Positions 8,950-20,711 of a stretch of 64,000 bases of DNA are shown here, one piece after another. The notes under the pieces were generated by a model. The model saw only the letters and a program-made list of their open reading frames with translations. It was not told the origin of the DNA and did not search any database. The DNA is from Bacillus horti (GTDB lineage Bacteria > Bacillota > Bacilli > Caldalkalibacillales > JCM-10596). The translations under genes were made by a program, and so were the position numbers. The stretch is taken from the NCBI RefSeq assembly GCF_030813115.1, contig NZ_JAUSTY010000001.1:310001-374000 (forward strand), written 5' to 3'. Every line of letters begins with the position of its first letter. The stretch's first letter is position 1.

Positions 8950-10050
8950 ATGAATGTGACTTTAACAGACACAGACCCTAGCTTACGCCAAATAGTTGAA
9001 AAAGTTTATGACGGAGAACGTCTGACATTAGAGGATGGTGTCAAGCTTTATCATTCCCCGGATATTTTAACCATCGGTCAATTGGCTAACCATGTCAATA
9101 TGAAGAAAAATGAAGATCGTGTCTATTTTATTGAAAACATGACGATCTACCATACAAATGTGTGTGAAGCGCATTGCCGCTTTTGTAACTTTAGAAAAGA
9201 TCCTGGTGAAGAAGGCTCTTATACGTATACTGGAGATGAGCTTGTTGAGCAAGTAAGACAGAAGATTTCTCCTACCACTAGAGAGCTACACATGGTAGGT
9301 GGACATAATCATACTCAGCCTTTTGAGTATTATGTAGATATCGTACGTAAGCTTAAACAGGCTTTTCCTCATGTGACAATGAAAATGTATACCCCTGCTG
9401 AGATTGAGTTTTTCTCTAGGATTGCAGGAATATCTACGTTGGATGTTCTAAAAACATTAATAGACGCTGGATTAGAAACAATGCCTGGAGGTGGGGCTGA
9501 AATCCTATCTGAGCGCTATCGTTTAAAGATGAGTCCTGATAAGGTCAGCTCTCAGCAATGGTTAGACATCCATAAGGAAGCTCATCAGCTTGGTTTAAAA
9601 ACTCATGCCACGATGCTGTATGGCTCCATTGAAACGATTGAGGAGAGAGTTGAGCATATGCTTCAGCTTCGTCAGCTACAGGATGAAACGAATGGTTATA
9701 TGGTGTTTATTCCTTTAGCTGTCCAGCCTATTAGTGCTAATGCTGGTATTAAACGTAGAACATCTGCCTTTGATGATATCAAAACAATAGCTATCAGTAG
9801 ATTAATGCTAGATAACTTTAATCATATTAAGGCGTACTTCATTAATATTGGAACACAGCTTACACAGCTCGCTTTGTCCTTTGGTGCTTCTGATGTGCAC
9901 GGCACTCTTATAGAGGAAAGAATTAGTCATGCCGCTGGAGCCCTTACTCCGGCTGGTTTAACTCGTGATGAGCTTGTATGGCTCGTTAAAGGGGCTAACA
10001 AAAAGCCACTTGAGCGAGACACATTTTATAATGTGATTAAAGAGTATTAA
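8950..10050 (+). CDS. mqnE: Aminofutalosine synthase (radical SAM), menaquinone futalosine pathway
   Basis: Radical-SAM enzyme that joins 3-[(1-carboxyvinyl)oxy]benzoate and S-adenosylmethionine to make aminofutalosine, an early step of futalosine-type menaquinone synthesis. It has 366 residues. The 4Fe-4S motif C72-x3-C76-x2-C79 is present, followed by ELHMVGGHNHTQPFEYY, MPGGGAEIL and ATMLYGSIETIEERVEH, typical of the MqnE branch; MqnC differs around these motifs. AGGAGG is 8 bases before ATG, with an unusual structured leader upstream. No other mqn gene is in the window. MqnC is the main alternative, which I think less likely. Confidence 0.88.
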   Translation: MNVTLTDTDPSLRQIVEKVYDGERLTLEDGVKLYHSPDILTIGQLANHVNMKKNEDRVYFIENMTIYHTNVCEAHCRFCNFRKDPGEEGSYTYTGDELVEQVRQKISPTTRELHMVGGHNHTQPFEYYVDIVRKLKQAFPHVTMKMYTPAEIEFFSRIAGISTLDVLKTLIDAGLETMPGGGAEILSERYRLKMSPDKVSSQQWLDIHKEAHQLGLKTHATMLYGSIETIEERVEHMLQLRQLQDETNGYMVFIPLAVQPISANAGIKRRTSAFDDIKTIAISRLMLDNFNHIKAYFINIGTQLTQLALSFGASDVHGTLIEERISHAAGALTPAGLTRDELVWLVKGANKKPLERDTFYNVIKEY

Positions 10051-10074
10051 GAACAGCACCTTATTGACTGATAT

Positions 10075-10103
10075 AGGCGACTTGGTAGAGTCGCCTTTTT
10101 TAT
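10075..10103 (+). terminator. Terminator of mqnE
   Basis: AGGCGACT (10075-10082) pairs with AGTCGCCT (10089-10096), followed by T6. Confidence 0.85.
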
Positions 10104-10157
10104 GCCCTTTTATATCTTATACCCTTTTATGCACCTAACTCCTCTACCTAAGGGCTT

Positions 10158-11606
10158 CTATTTAAACGCTTTGTGCACCTTCAATTGCTTCCCTTTTATC
10201 GTTGTTTTTTTCAAATTTTGAAGAACCATTATGCCTTTTCCATTCAGAATTTCAACAAAGGATTCATTTTCATGAATGGTAATGATTCCAATATCCTCTG
10301 CACTGACACCATCGATCCTTGCAATTGTGCCCACAAAATCTACCGCTCTCAGTTTCTTTTTTCTTCCCCCATTAAAATAGAGCTTCATAATTTCCTGATT
10401 TAGCTCCTCAGCTTTGTCTTTTTTTAAGCTAGGCCGTGTCTTCATCTTGTTTTCAAAGGATGCTCTATGTCTTGCGATCTCATCAATGGTCAGTTCTTTT
10501 GTTCTATTTATTTCTACGCCTGCATAGGTTTCAAACTCTTGAAGCAAATGATCCTCTGAGGGTGTAATAAAGGTTATGGCTTTACCGGCTTCCCCTGCTC
10601 TACCTGTCCTGCCAATACGATGAACATAGCTTTCTGCATCCGTAGGACAGTCATAGTTGATGACATGAGTCATCCTTTCAACATCTATTCCCCTAGCTGC
10701 CACATCAGTAGCAACTAGATAACGAAACTTGCCTCTTTTGAAGTCATCCATGACCGCGAAGCGATCCTCTTGATACATTCCTCCGTGGATTTTATCACAT
10801 GGGAAATTTAAAGCTGCTAATCGTTCAAGCACATCATTGACCTGCTCATGTGTTCGGCAGAAAATCAAACAGCTATCGGGATTTTCTAGGGCTAGGACAT
10901 CAAGCAACAACCCAAATTTCTTAGAGCTACTGACTTCATAATAAAAGTGTTCTATTTTATTTATGTTCCTGTCTGTAGTTTTGATTTCGATGTAATTGGG
11001 TTGTTGCATATATGTCTTACACAATTCTTTGACATCTTTGGAGATCGTAGCAGAAAACAACATTGTCACTCTACCTTTAGGGAGCTCATATAAAATAGAC
11101 TCTACCTGTTCAATAAACCCCATATTTAGCATTTCATCGGCTTCATCAAGCACGAGAAACTGGAGACGCTCTAAAGGAAATGTACCTTTTTGAATATGGT
11201 CAAGCACTCGCCCTGGAGTCCCTACAACGACATGGTTTTTCTGCTTCAGTTCTAGTTTTTGCTTAGCAAAGGATTGTTTGCCATAGAGCGCTATGGCTTT
11301 AATTCGCTTATAGCGTCCAATGTTCGTAATATCTTCCTTTACTTGAGCCGCTAATTCTCTCGTTGGGGTTAGAATTAAAGCCTGCGGCTTGTTTTCTGAC
11401 CATGAGACTTGCTCACAAATAGGGATACCAAACCCTGCTGTCTTACCACTTCCTGTTTGGGAGCTTACGACAAGATCTTGCTGCTGTAGGGCTAGTGGTA
11501 TGACTTTTTCCTGCACTTCAGTTGGCTTAATATATCCTAAGCTATTAAGCGCTTTGACAATTTCTTGACTCAAATCAAACTTGTTAAAGCCTTCTTTGCT
11601 ATTCAT
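10158..11606 (-). CDS. dbpA: DEAD-box RNA helicase of the DbpA/YxiN type
   Basis: ATP-dependent RNA helicase for 50S ribosome assembly; DbpA/YxiN proteins bind hairpin 92 of 23S rRNA through their C-terminal domain. It has 482 residues: Walker A TGSGKT at 51-56, PTRELA near 81-86, DEAD at 154-157, SAT near 184-186, [10 protein letters not shown] in the second RecA domain, and a C-terminal RNA-binding domain from about 405. GGAGGTC precedes the ATG. Single gene; its 5' region holds copy B of the dispersed repeat, whose end hairpin lies 26 bases from the start codon. Confidence 0.93.
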   Translation of the reverse strand: MNSKEGFNKFDLSQEIVKALNSLGYIKPTEVQEKVIPLALQQQDLVVSSQTGSGKTAGFGIPICEQVSWSENKPQALILTPTRELAAQVKEDITNIGRYKRIKAIALYGKQSFAKQKLELKQKNHVVVGTPGRVLDHIQKGTFPLERLQFLVLDEADEMLNMGFIEQVESILYELPKGRVTMLFSATISKDVKELCKTYMQQPNYIEIKTTDRNINKIEHFYYEVSSSKKFGLLLDVLALENPDSCLIFCRTHEQVNDVLERLAALNFPCDKIHGGMYQEDRFAVMDDFKRGKFRYLVATDVAARGIDVERMTHVINYDCPTDAESYVHRIGRTGRAGEAGKAITFITPSEDHLLQEFETYAGVEINRTKELTIDEIARHRASFENKMKTRPSLKKDKAEELNQEIMKLYFNGGRKKKLRAVDFVGTIARIDGVSAEDIGIITIHENESFVEILNGKGIMVLQNLKKTTIKGKQLKVHKAFK

Positions 11607-11631
11607 AGAATGACCTCCATTAATGACATAA

Positions 11632-11759
11632 GAAAAGCTTCTATCGAAGCCCCCTCGAAGAAGTCGTCTAGTCCATCATTAGAGGAAGCTTTTACATGCA
11701 GCCAGAATTTATAAAACTTGAAGAAACCATTGTATCAAATTTTATAAATTCTTAGACTG
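11632..11759 (-). repeat. Dispersed structured repeat, copy B (internally deleted)
   Basis: Outer parts match copy C (36246-36424): GAAAAGCTTC...CGAAG at one end and the long stem AGAATTTATAAAACTTGA (11704-11721) with its partner at 11735-11752 at the other. The middle segment, with the GCAAC/GTTGC hairpin, is missing. The long stem differs from copy C in sequence but stays paired. Confidence 0.85.
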
Positions 11760-11760
11760 T

Positions 11761-11787
11761 AAAAAAGCAGCTTAATTAGCTGCTTTT
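11761..11787 (-). terminator. Terminator of dapF
   Basis: AAAAGCAGCT (11763-11772) pairs perfectly with AGCTGCTTTT (11778-11787), with a T run on the minus strand. Confidence 0.85.
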
Positions 11788-11803
11788 CCAAAACTCTAGT
11801 GCT

Positions 11804-12667
11804 TTACTTTTCAAATGCATACTCTCCATGACAGATATATTCCGCAGGCCCTGTCATCCACACGTGATCATCCTGCCCCCACAATATTTCTAAATCTCCT
11901 CCTAGAAGATGTACTGTCACAGCTTTCCCCTTCTCAAACTTTCCATGCAGAATGGCTGCTACAACGGCAGCGCAAGCTCCTGTTCCACAGGCATAAGTAA
12001 TACCTGAGCCCCGTTCCCACACTCGAAAATCCAATTCATTGTTAGATACAGGGGAGACAAATTCTACGTTCGTACCTTCTGGAAACATAGGGTGCTTTTC
12101 AATTTGAGGTCCTAGTGTATCAACCGGAGCGGACTTAACATCTTCAACAAAAAAGACAGCGTGAGGATTTCCCATAGAAACTCCAGTAAAGGAATAGACT
12201 TGACCTTCCAACTCTATTACAGAATGAGTAGCTAGATCCTCTGCGCTACCCGAGTCTAACATAGGGATTTCTCCTTTTCTTAATCGAGGCTCTCCCATAT
12301 CAATAGAGATTGAGTTCACAGTATCTCCCAACACTTGTACATGAGCTGTCACTATTCCACCAAGCGTTTCAATAGTAAAGGAAGTATTTTGAACAAGCCC
12401 TTTCTCATAAGCGTATCTAGCCACGCAGCGCAGACCATTCCCACAATTCTTGGCTTCAGAGCCATCACTATTAAAAACCCTCATGCGAATTGCTGCATGG
12501 TTCGAGTCGCAGATTAAAATCAGCCCATCTGAACCAATCCCAGTTTGCACGTTCGATACAGCTATAGCTAGCGGCTTCATGAATTCTTCAGGAATGTTCT
12601 CCTCAATTTGATTTACGTAGATATAGTTGTTTCCTAAAGCATGCATTTTTGTAAAGCGAATGTTCAT
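11804..12667 (-). CDS. dapF: Diaminopimelate epimerase
   Basis: Cofactor-free racemase that converts LL- to meso-diaminopimelate for lysine and peptidoglycan. It has 287 residues, the usual size. Both catalytic cysteines are in place: C75 in NCGNGLRC and C227 in ACGTGACA. The N terminus [14 protein letters not shown] is the family opening. GGGGGACG lies upstream of ATG. It has its own terminator and does not overlap the HD-GYP gene upstream. Confidence 0.97.
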   Translation of the reverse strand: MNIRFTKMHALGNNYIYVNQIEENIPEEFMKPLAIAVSNVQTGIGSDGLILICDSNHAAIRMRVFNSDGSEAKNCGNGLRCVARYAYEKGLVQNTSFTIETLGGIVTAHVQVLGDTVNSISIDMGEPRLRKGEIPMLDSGSAEDLATHSVIELEGQVYSFTGVSMGNPHAVFFVEDVKSAPVDTLGPQIEKHPMFPEGTNVEFVSPVSNNELDFRVWERGSGITYACGTGACAAVVAAILHGKFEKGKAVTVHLLGGDLEILWGQDDHVWMTGPAEYICHGEYAFEK

Positions 12668-12745
12668 CTATAGCGTCCCCCAAGATAAGGTTAATTTTGA
12701 CTAAAAAGGAGTAGTAAGAAATAGCTATCTCCTACTACTATACCT

Positions 12746-13756
12746 CTAGACGCTAATTTTTTCTATTTTTATATCTGAATGATACCTTAAATCTAAAAAC
12801 TCACCCTCAACATTAATCAAAGGTCTTACAGGATCCGAAGAATTGATGAGGATAATTTTCCCCACCCTGTTGTCATTTAGTCGCACTTCATGGTTGACCA
12901 TCATTTCCATCATTTTTTCAATAAATATTTTCACGATCCTTGGCTCTAGCTTACCGAACTTATCCTCAGACATTTGATCTATCACCTGATAAAAAGGAAT
13001 AGCTTCTCGATCCGCTCTTTCCGATGACATCGCATGAAAAATATCAGCAACGGCAACAACCTTACTGAAGAAATCAATTTTATTTGATTTTAGTCTAAAC
13101 GGGTAGCCTCCACCATCCTCGCGCTCATGATGCTGTAAAGCTGTTAAGGCCATTCTATGTGTTGCCCCTACCGTATTTTTTATTAACTCATAGCCAAATA
13201 TTGTATGTTTTTTAACTAGCTCATACTCATCATTTGTTAATCTACCTGGTTTATTTAGAATCTCATCAGGGATCTTAGATTTTCCTATATCATGAAGGGT
13301 AGCTGCCATTGTGAGGTGAGCTAAATCCTTCTGTGGAAGCCTAATCCATTTCCCAATTAGCGTGGACAACACACCAACACCAATCGTATGTCTATAGGTA
13401 TGCTCGTTTATGGAATGAAGCTCTCTTAAAAGCGTGGACACATGCTGGGTCTCTACAGCCTTTTGGATGGATGGAATCACCCCTATTTGAATGTCACGTA
13501 AGGGAATGGAACGCTTGTATCGAATTTGATCAAAAATTAATTTAATGTCTTCACTAGCATCTCGTATATACGTTTTTTCCTCGTAGTAATCAGATACAAC
13601 ATCAATATCTTCATCCGCTAGTACATAATTTAAGGATGACAGGTGCTCTAGCATTTCTTCAGTTAGAATAGTATCAGTAGATAATAGCAAAGTACCATGT
13701 GAAGAAATAATATCTTTTTTTAGCTTTGTTCCTATGTATTTTTGGTTAGAAACCAT
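12746..13756 (-). CDS. HD-GYP domain protein, likely cyclic-di-GMP phosphodiesterase
   Basis: Metal-dependent phosphodiesterase of the HD-GYP class, which degrades cyclic di-GMP. About 336 residues: an N-terminal region with the GTKLKKDI...GTLLLS pattern shared by many stand-alone HD-GYP proteins, then the catalytic domain with HDIGK (HD at about 155-156), a downstream HH pair and GGGYP (about 216-219). The start at MVSNQKYIG is chosen because AGGAGG lies 7 bases upstream; an in-frame upstream start has none. No sensor or membrane segment is visible, so the signal is unknown. A second such gene lies at 35.0-36.1 kb. Confidence 0.85.
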   Translation of the reverse strand: MVSNQKYIGTKLKKDIISSHGTLLLSTDTILTEEMLEHLSSLNYVLADEDIDVVSDYYEEKTYIRDASEDIKLIFDQIRYKRSIPLRDIQIGVIPSIQKAVETQHVSTLLRELHSINEHTYRHTIGVGVLSTLIGKWIRLPQKDLAHLTMAATLHDIGKSKIPDEILNKPGRLTNDEYELVKKHTIFGYELIKNTVGATHRMALTALQHHEREDGGGYPFRLKSNKIDFFSKVVAVADIFHAMSSERADREAIPFYQVIDQMSEDKFGKLEPRIVKIFIEKMMEMMVNHEVRLNDNRVGKIILINSSDPVRPLINVEGEFLDLRYHSDIKIEKISV

Positions 13757-14240
13757 AACAAACCCTCCTCGAAACGTGACCACTCTATATTTATATTTCG
13801 ACAATTTATGCACCATTCTTTATCCATCCTCTTAAAATAGGACATTTGGATTAGGCATTAGCCTTTTCATTTCTGAAACCGTTTACCTTGTTTTCCTGAT
13901 TCCAACGAAAGAATTTGTAGGTGAATAGCTGGATAGGAGATCACTTTCTTATTTTAAGTTTTTTTCAAAGCACTTCATGGAACTTGTAATAAACATATAG
14001 TAGGTAAAAAGTCCCATCCATGAGATTATAGTTTCAATAGGAGAGTTAGCTTTTAAAATCTAGGGAACTAGGCTCATAAATGACTATCTAGAATCCTAGT
14101 TAAAATGACATTTATTTTTTTAAAACAAGGCATTCGCCGTTTCTCTTAATTTGATTCTACATATATTTAAAATACGGGCTTACTTTTAAAAGCTTTATTA
14201 CATCCATGAAAATAATGGGACATGAGGTGATAGGAAGAGG
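13757..14240. other. Intergenic region upstream of the collagen-like gene
   Basis: A 484-base gap between divergent genes. I see no open frame with a ribosome site. CATATAGTA at 13994-14002 resembles a sigma-K -10 element, which would suit a spore-surface gene, but no -35 lies at the right distance, so no promoter is claimed. Confidence 0.4.
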
Positions 14241-16628
<2,388 letters not shown>

Positions 16629-16646
16629 TTAAAGAATTGATTTACT

Positions 16647-16692
16647 GAAGCATCAGCAAGAGCATCTATATGCTTTTGCTGATGCTTCTTTT
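16647..16692 (+). terminator. Terminator of the collagen-like gene
   Basis: GCATCAGCAAGAGCA (16650-16664) pairs with TGCTTTTGCTGATGC (16671-16685), then TTCTTTTA. Confidence 0.85.
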
Positions 16693-16832
16693 ACCAAAAA
16701 CCATATTTTAGAAAACTAAATTAACTTTTTATTGGATTTATGGATCATTTTCATTTATTTTCAAAAAAAACCTAGATACCCAGTCCTGATATTTATTTAG
16801 CTACTTATTTTTTTGGTATTGAGGTGATGTAA

Positions 16833-17726
<894 letters not shown>

Positions 17727-17820
17727 AATGGATAAAAATAGTTATAATTCCCCGTCCCTGCGCCTTTACTACTTCCGAATCTACCACATATACTATTTTT
17801 AGGTAGGGAGGTGAGGAACC

Positions 17821-18105
17821 ATGCCAATCGTAACTCCATATCAAAATAGTCTGAGATTCGCATCCACCTTTGGTGCAGGGACAGGAACGGGGGCAACATT
17901 CGCTATTTCTGCCACAGCATTTACTGACGACAGCGGCACTGTCGCCACAGCATTTCCGGGCTCGTTCAATTATTACAATCTGTATATTAACGGCATTTTG
18001 CAAACAGCGGATACATCCACCGTTTCGACGACTGAGATTACCATCCCGGGTGGCGATGTCCTGAATGACGGCACACCGCTTGTCGTTCAGTTCGTTGTGT
18101 CTTAA
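17821..18105 (+). CDS. Stand-alone DUF4183 protein
   Basis: A 94-residue protein that is just one DUF4183 domain (FASTFGAGTGTGATF, FTDDSGTVATAFPG, YYNLYINGILQ, VLNDGTPLVVQFVV). It shares the YNLYINGxLQ and GTPxxxxF elements with the C-terminal domain of the collagen-like protein 95 bases upstream. GGGAGGTG lies 7 bases before ATG. Codons are richer in G and C than in neighbouring backbone genes (gccacagcatttccgggc is typical), a hint of different origin. Function unknown; likely a surface-layer component. A strong terminator follows. Confidence 0.8.
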   Translation: MPIVTPYQNSLRFASTFGAGTGTGATFAISATAFTDDSGTVATAFPGSFNYYNLYINGILQTADTSTVSTTEITIPGGDVLNDGTPLVVQFVVS

Positions 18106-18139
18106 GGTGACTTGACCACTCCATAAAAAAGGCCTTTTT

Positions 18140-18170
18140 CAACTTCTATCCCAGATAGAAGTTGTTTTTT
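18140..18170 (+). terminator. Terminator after the DUF4183 gene
   Basis: CAACTTCTATC (18140-18150) pairs perfectly with GATAGAAGTTG (18154-18164), followed by T6. Confidence 0.9.
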
Positions 18171-18408
18171 GCGTCGAGATTGATCTTAGGAGCGGCTTGG
18201 ACTGGAACGCAGCTTGAGAGGACTTTTGGACGATACACAGGATTCAGTTCATGTTACGGTCTGACCGACCTGTCTTTGAACATCTCTTGTGAATAACCTG
18301 TCCGGTGAAAGCGGAAAGTTATACATAACAACCCCAAAAAAATGGATAAGGAGTGAGGTAGAGATGAGAACGACCAGTATCCTTAACTCCTTAGAGTAGG
18401 CCGTGTTT
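18171..18408 (+). other. Non-coding remnant with a stranded start codon
   Basis: A relatively GC-rich stretch without a gene. AAGGAGTGAGG (about 18348-18358) precedes ATG at 18364, but the frame stops after 11 codons (MRTTSILNSLE). The strong ribosome site with no gene suggests the 5' end of a lost gene, possibly another transposase, cut by rearrangement near the IS remnant. Confidence 0.4.
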
Positions 18409-18615
18409 TTAGATGTAGGCAGAAGACCATCTGGACCTAAAGACTGGTAAGTTTGAAGCCATTGTTAATGAGCTATTAAGTTTGAAGCCATTGTTTATGG
18501 TTTGAAAAGAAACATCTAACAAATGAGCTAGATGATTAAGTGAGTCTTCTCCGTGAAGATATTTTTCTATCGCTTCTATTTTCTCAAAACCTGATATTTT
18601 TGATTTGCGGGACAT
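18409..18615 (-). pseudogene. Truncated IS3-family transposase OrfA
   Basis: Residues 1-42 (MSRKSKISGFEKIEAIEKYL...LAHLLDVSFQTI) match the N-terminal helix-turn-helix of IS150/IS3-type OrfA proteins. The frame then runs into unrelated residues that are partly encoded by the 29-bp duplication and stops at 68 residues, where a complete OrfA would continue with further helix-turn-helix repeats. No OrfB (rve integrase) follows. It is therefore a dead fragment. Confidence 0.65.
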
Positions 18616-18677
18616 AAAAATGCTCCTCCCTGTAATAAACAGTTTTTATATTTAAACTGTCTACCACAAGGGGAGCA
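18409..18677 (-). mobile_element. Decayed IS3-type insertion sequence, left part only
   Basis: The minus strand holds a transposase start (18615) preceded by GGGAGGAG, and further upstream a candidate terminal sequence beginning TGCTCCCCTTGTGG (18677 downward). No matching inverted end was found in 18171-18408, and the transposase is cut short, so the element is not functional. An 18-bp direct repeat with a 29-bp period (18449-18466, 18478-18495) sits where the reading frame leaves the family pattern. Confidence 0.6.
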
Positions 18678-18799
18678 TATCAGTTATCATACCTAGAAGG
18701 TTTTTTACTCAAAAGCTCCCACCCACTTATGAACTAGCAACAAGATGCTAGAAGCTACAGTTTCAAATGTAACGGGTTAGGGTATGAAATATCGTGGTA

Positions 18800-19036
18800 T
18801 TACAACATCTCATCCTTTGCGATGGCTTCTCTAATTTTATTTAGCAAGTCTTTTGGACTTTCACCATAAACGAATTCCCCGTTAACCAAAGCATATGGAT
18901 ACTGATAGCACTCTCCACAAAATCCTAGACAACCGTAATCTATAACATCCAGGTCAGGATCCTTTTCAAGCTCTTCCTTAACTCGTAACGTTCCTGCACC
19001 GAGATTACTCTGACAAAATTCTATTATAGGTCTCAA
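18800..19036 (-). CDS. yuzB: YuzB, DUF1450 protein
   Basis: Small protein of about 78 residues of the DUF1450/YuzB family, with FCQSNLGAGT near the start and YGCLGFCGECYQYPYALVNGE in the middle. The cysteines (FC and C-x3-C-x2-C) and the ALVNGE stretch look like a thioredoxin-fold ferredoxin, but binding of a cluster is not shown. The start is uncertain: I use the TTG before RPIIEFCQSN, which gives the family length and sits 11 bases after AAAGG; the TTG four codons earlier abuts the ribosome site. It is divergent from yutJ, as in B. subtilis. Confidence 0.78.
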   Translation of the reverse strand: MRPIIEFCQSNLGAGTLRVKEELEKDPDLDVIDYGCLGFCGECYQYPYALVNGEFVYGESPKDLLNKIREAIAKDEML

Positions 19037-19211
19037 AGCTGCATTCAACCTTTCTTAACAACTTAATTCTTAATTACCATTTATCGATTCTTTAAGCCAT
19101 CATAATATGGGCTGATGTCTTCTTTCTTAATCCTATCTAGTTCATTTTGTATCGTCAAGTTGCTTGCTCACACTAATAGGATAATAAAATCTAAGCTTAT
19201 TGTTCCCTGTA

Positions 19212-19240
19212 TTGATTTTTTACTGTATTTTCGTTAGAAT
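19212..19240 (+). promoter_or_regulatory. Candidate sigma-A promoter for yutJ
   Basis: TTGATT (19212-19217), 17-base spacer, TAGAAT (19235-19240), about 140 bases before the gene. Nothing else was recognised in the 300-base gap 19049-19348. Confidence 0.5.
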
Positions 19241-19381
19241 TTAAAGGATTGCCATGACAAATGCGGCTTGTATGAAGGAATATTGTGAACATTAAATGAA
19301 CGTAAGGGTTATTTTTCTTAGCAAGCATTTTTATCTAAAACAGCTGAGATGGATAGTCATGTAGAGAAAGGACGTAGGAAG

Positions 19382-20455
19382 ATGGAAAAGATTTTAATTT
19401 TAGGTGGAGGCTATGGGGGACTTAGAATTACACAGCGCTTATTAAGCCATGATTTGCCTAACGATGTAAGTATTACTATCGTTGACCGCTTACCTTATCA
19501 TTGCTTAAAAACAGAATACTATGCACTTGCTGCAGGGACAGAGTCAGATTCTGCTCTTCGCGTAGCTTTCCCTTCAGATTCAAGAGTTAATGTCGTGTAC
19601 GGATCTGTTAAGGAAATTGACCTTGAATCAAAACAGGTATATTTAGAAGATGAAAATGCAGCTAGTTTGACTTATGATTATCTTGTTATTGGACTTGGGT
19701 GTGTGGATCGATATCACGGAGTGCCAGGAGCGGACAAATTTACGTGTAGCATTCAAAGTATGGATAACACAAGGAAAACGTATCAAGTCTTAAATAATGT
19801 AAAGCCTAACGGAAAAGTAGCGATAGTTGGTGGAGGCTTAAGTGGGGTTGAAATTGCAGCTGAGTTAAGAGAAAGCCGCTCTGATTTAACCATTCAAATT
19901 TACGATCGTGGAGAAAGTATCTTGAGCCCGTATCCGGAGAAGCTAAGAAAATACGTTCGTGAATGGTTTACAAATCGTAGCGTAGACTTAATTCATAAAG
20001 CTAATATTACAAAGGTTGAGCCAAATAAATTATATAACCATGATGAAGAAATTGAGCTAGATGCTATTGTGTGGACAGCTGGGATACAAGCAAATCCAAT
20101 TGTCCAAGCTCTTCCTGTAGAAAAAGATCCTATGGGACGAGTACATCTAACGAAATACCATGCCATTCCGAATTATGAAAATGCCTACGTAGTTGGAGAT
20201 TGTGCTAGTCTTCCTTTTGCTCCAAGTGCACAGCTTGCGGAGGCTCAGGGAGATCAAATTGCTATGATAATCAGCTCAATTATTAAAGGGCAAAGCCTTC
20301 CTGATAAGCTTCCTAAAATGAAGCTAAAGGGCACCTTAGGCTCTCTAGGGAAAAAGCATGGCTTCGGACAAATGGGAGGCACCACATTAATCGGACGAGT
20401 TCCACGAGTGCTGAAGTCTGGTGTGCTTTGGATGTATAAAAATCACTTAGGATAG
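19382..20455 (+). CDS. yutJ: YutJ, NADH dehydrogenase-like flavoprotein
   Basis: FAD/NAD(P)-binding oxidoreductase of 357 residues, related to type II NADH dehydrogenase. GGGYGG at about residues 8-13 binds FAD, VGGGLSGVEIAAEL near 145-158 binds the pyridine nucleotide, and VVGDCA is the C-terminal FAD contact. The start is the ATG of MEKILILGGG, with AGGAAG just ahead; an in-frame ATG 11 codons upstream is less likely because the Rossmann strand should be near the N terminus. Compared with yumB the C-terminal membrane region is short. Physiological acceptor unknown. Neighbour of yuzB as in B. subtilis. Confidence 0.88.
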   Translation: MEKILILGGGYGGLRITQRLLSHDLPNDVSITIVDRLPYHCLKTEYYALAAGTESDSALRVAFPSDSRVNVVYGSVKEIDLESKQVYLEDENAASLTYDYLVIGLGCVDRYHGVPGADKFTCSIQSMDNTRKTYQVLNNVKPNGKVAIVGGGLSGVEIAAELRESRSDLTIQIYDRGESILSPYPEKLRKYVREWFTNRSVDLIHKANITKVEPNKLYNHDEEIELDAIVWTAGIQANPIVQALPVEKDPMGRVHLTKYHAIPNYENAYVVGDCASLPFAPSAQLAEAQGDQIAMIISSIIKGQSLPDKLPKMKLKGTLGSLGKKHGFGQMGGTTLIGRVPRVLKSGVLWMYKNHLG

Positions 20456-20521
20456 CTCTACCTTGCCGACTCTATAAAAATCCTAAATATAAATAATTCA
20501 TTTTCATCTCTACAAAACAAT

Positions 20522-20566
20522 AAGGAGATAGTGAGTATTCTCAATTACTCACTATCTCCTTTTCTT
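20522..20566. terminator. Bidirectional terminator between yutJ and mccB
   Basis: A 16-bp perfect stem (20522-20537 with 20546-20561) followed by TTTCTTTT on the plus strand. Between it and mccB (20567-20711) lies an imperfect 18-base repetition of the type TTATTCTTC-N, with no gene. Confidence 0.88.
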
Positions 20567-20711
20567 TTAACTCTTTTAATCCACTATTGCTGCGTTAGAT
20601 TTCTATCTAAGTCCTTCTGGAATATCAATCCTCTGAGCTTTATTATTCTTCTATGGGTTATTCTTCTTCAAGGAGTTATTCTTCCTCTAAGAATTATTAC
20701 TTCTCTAATGA

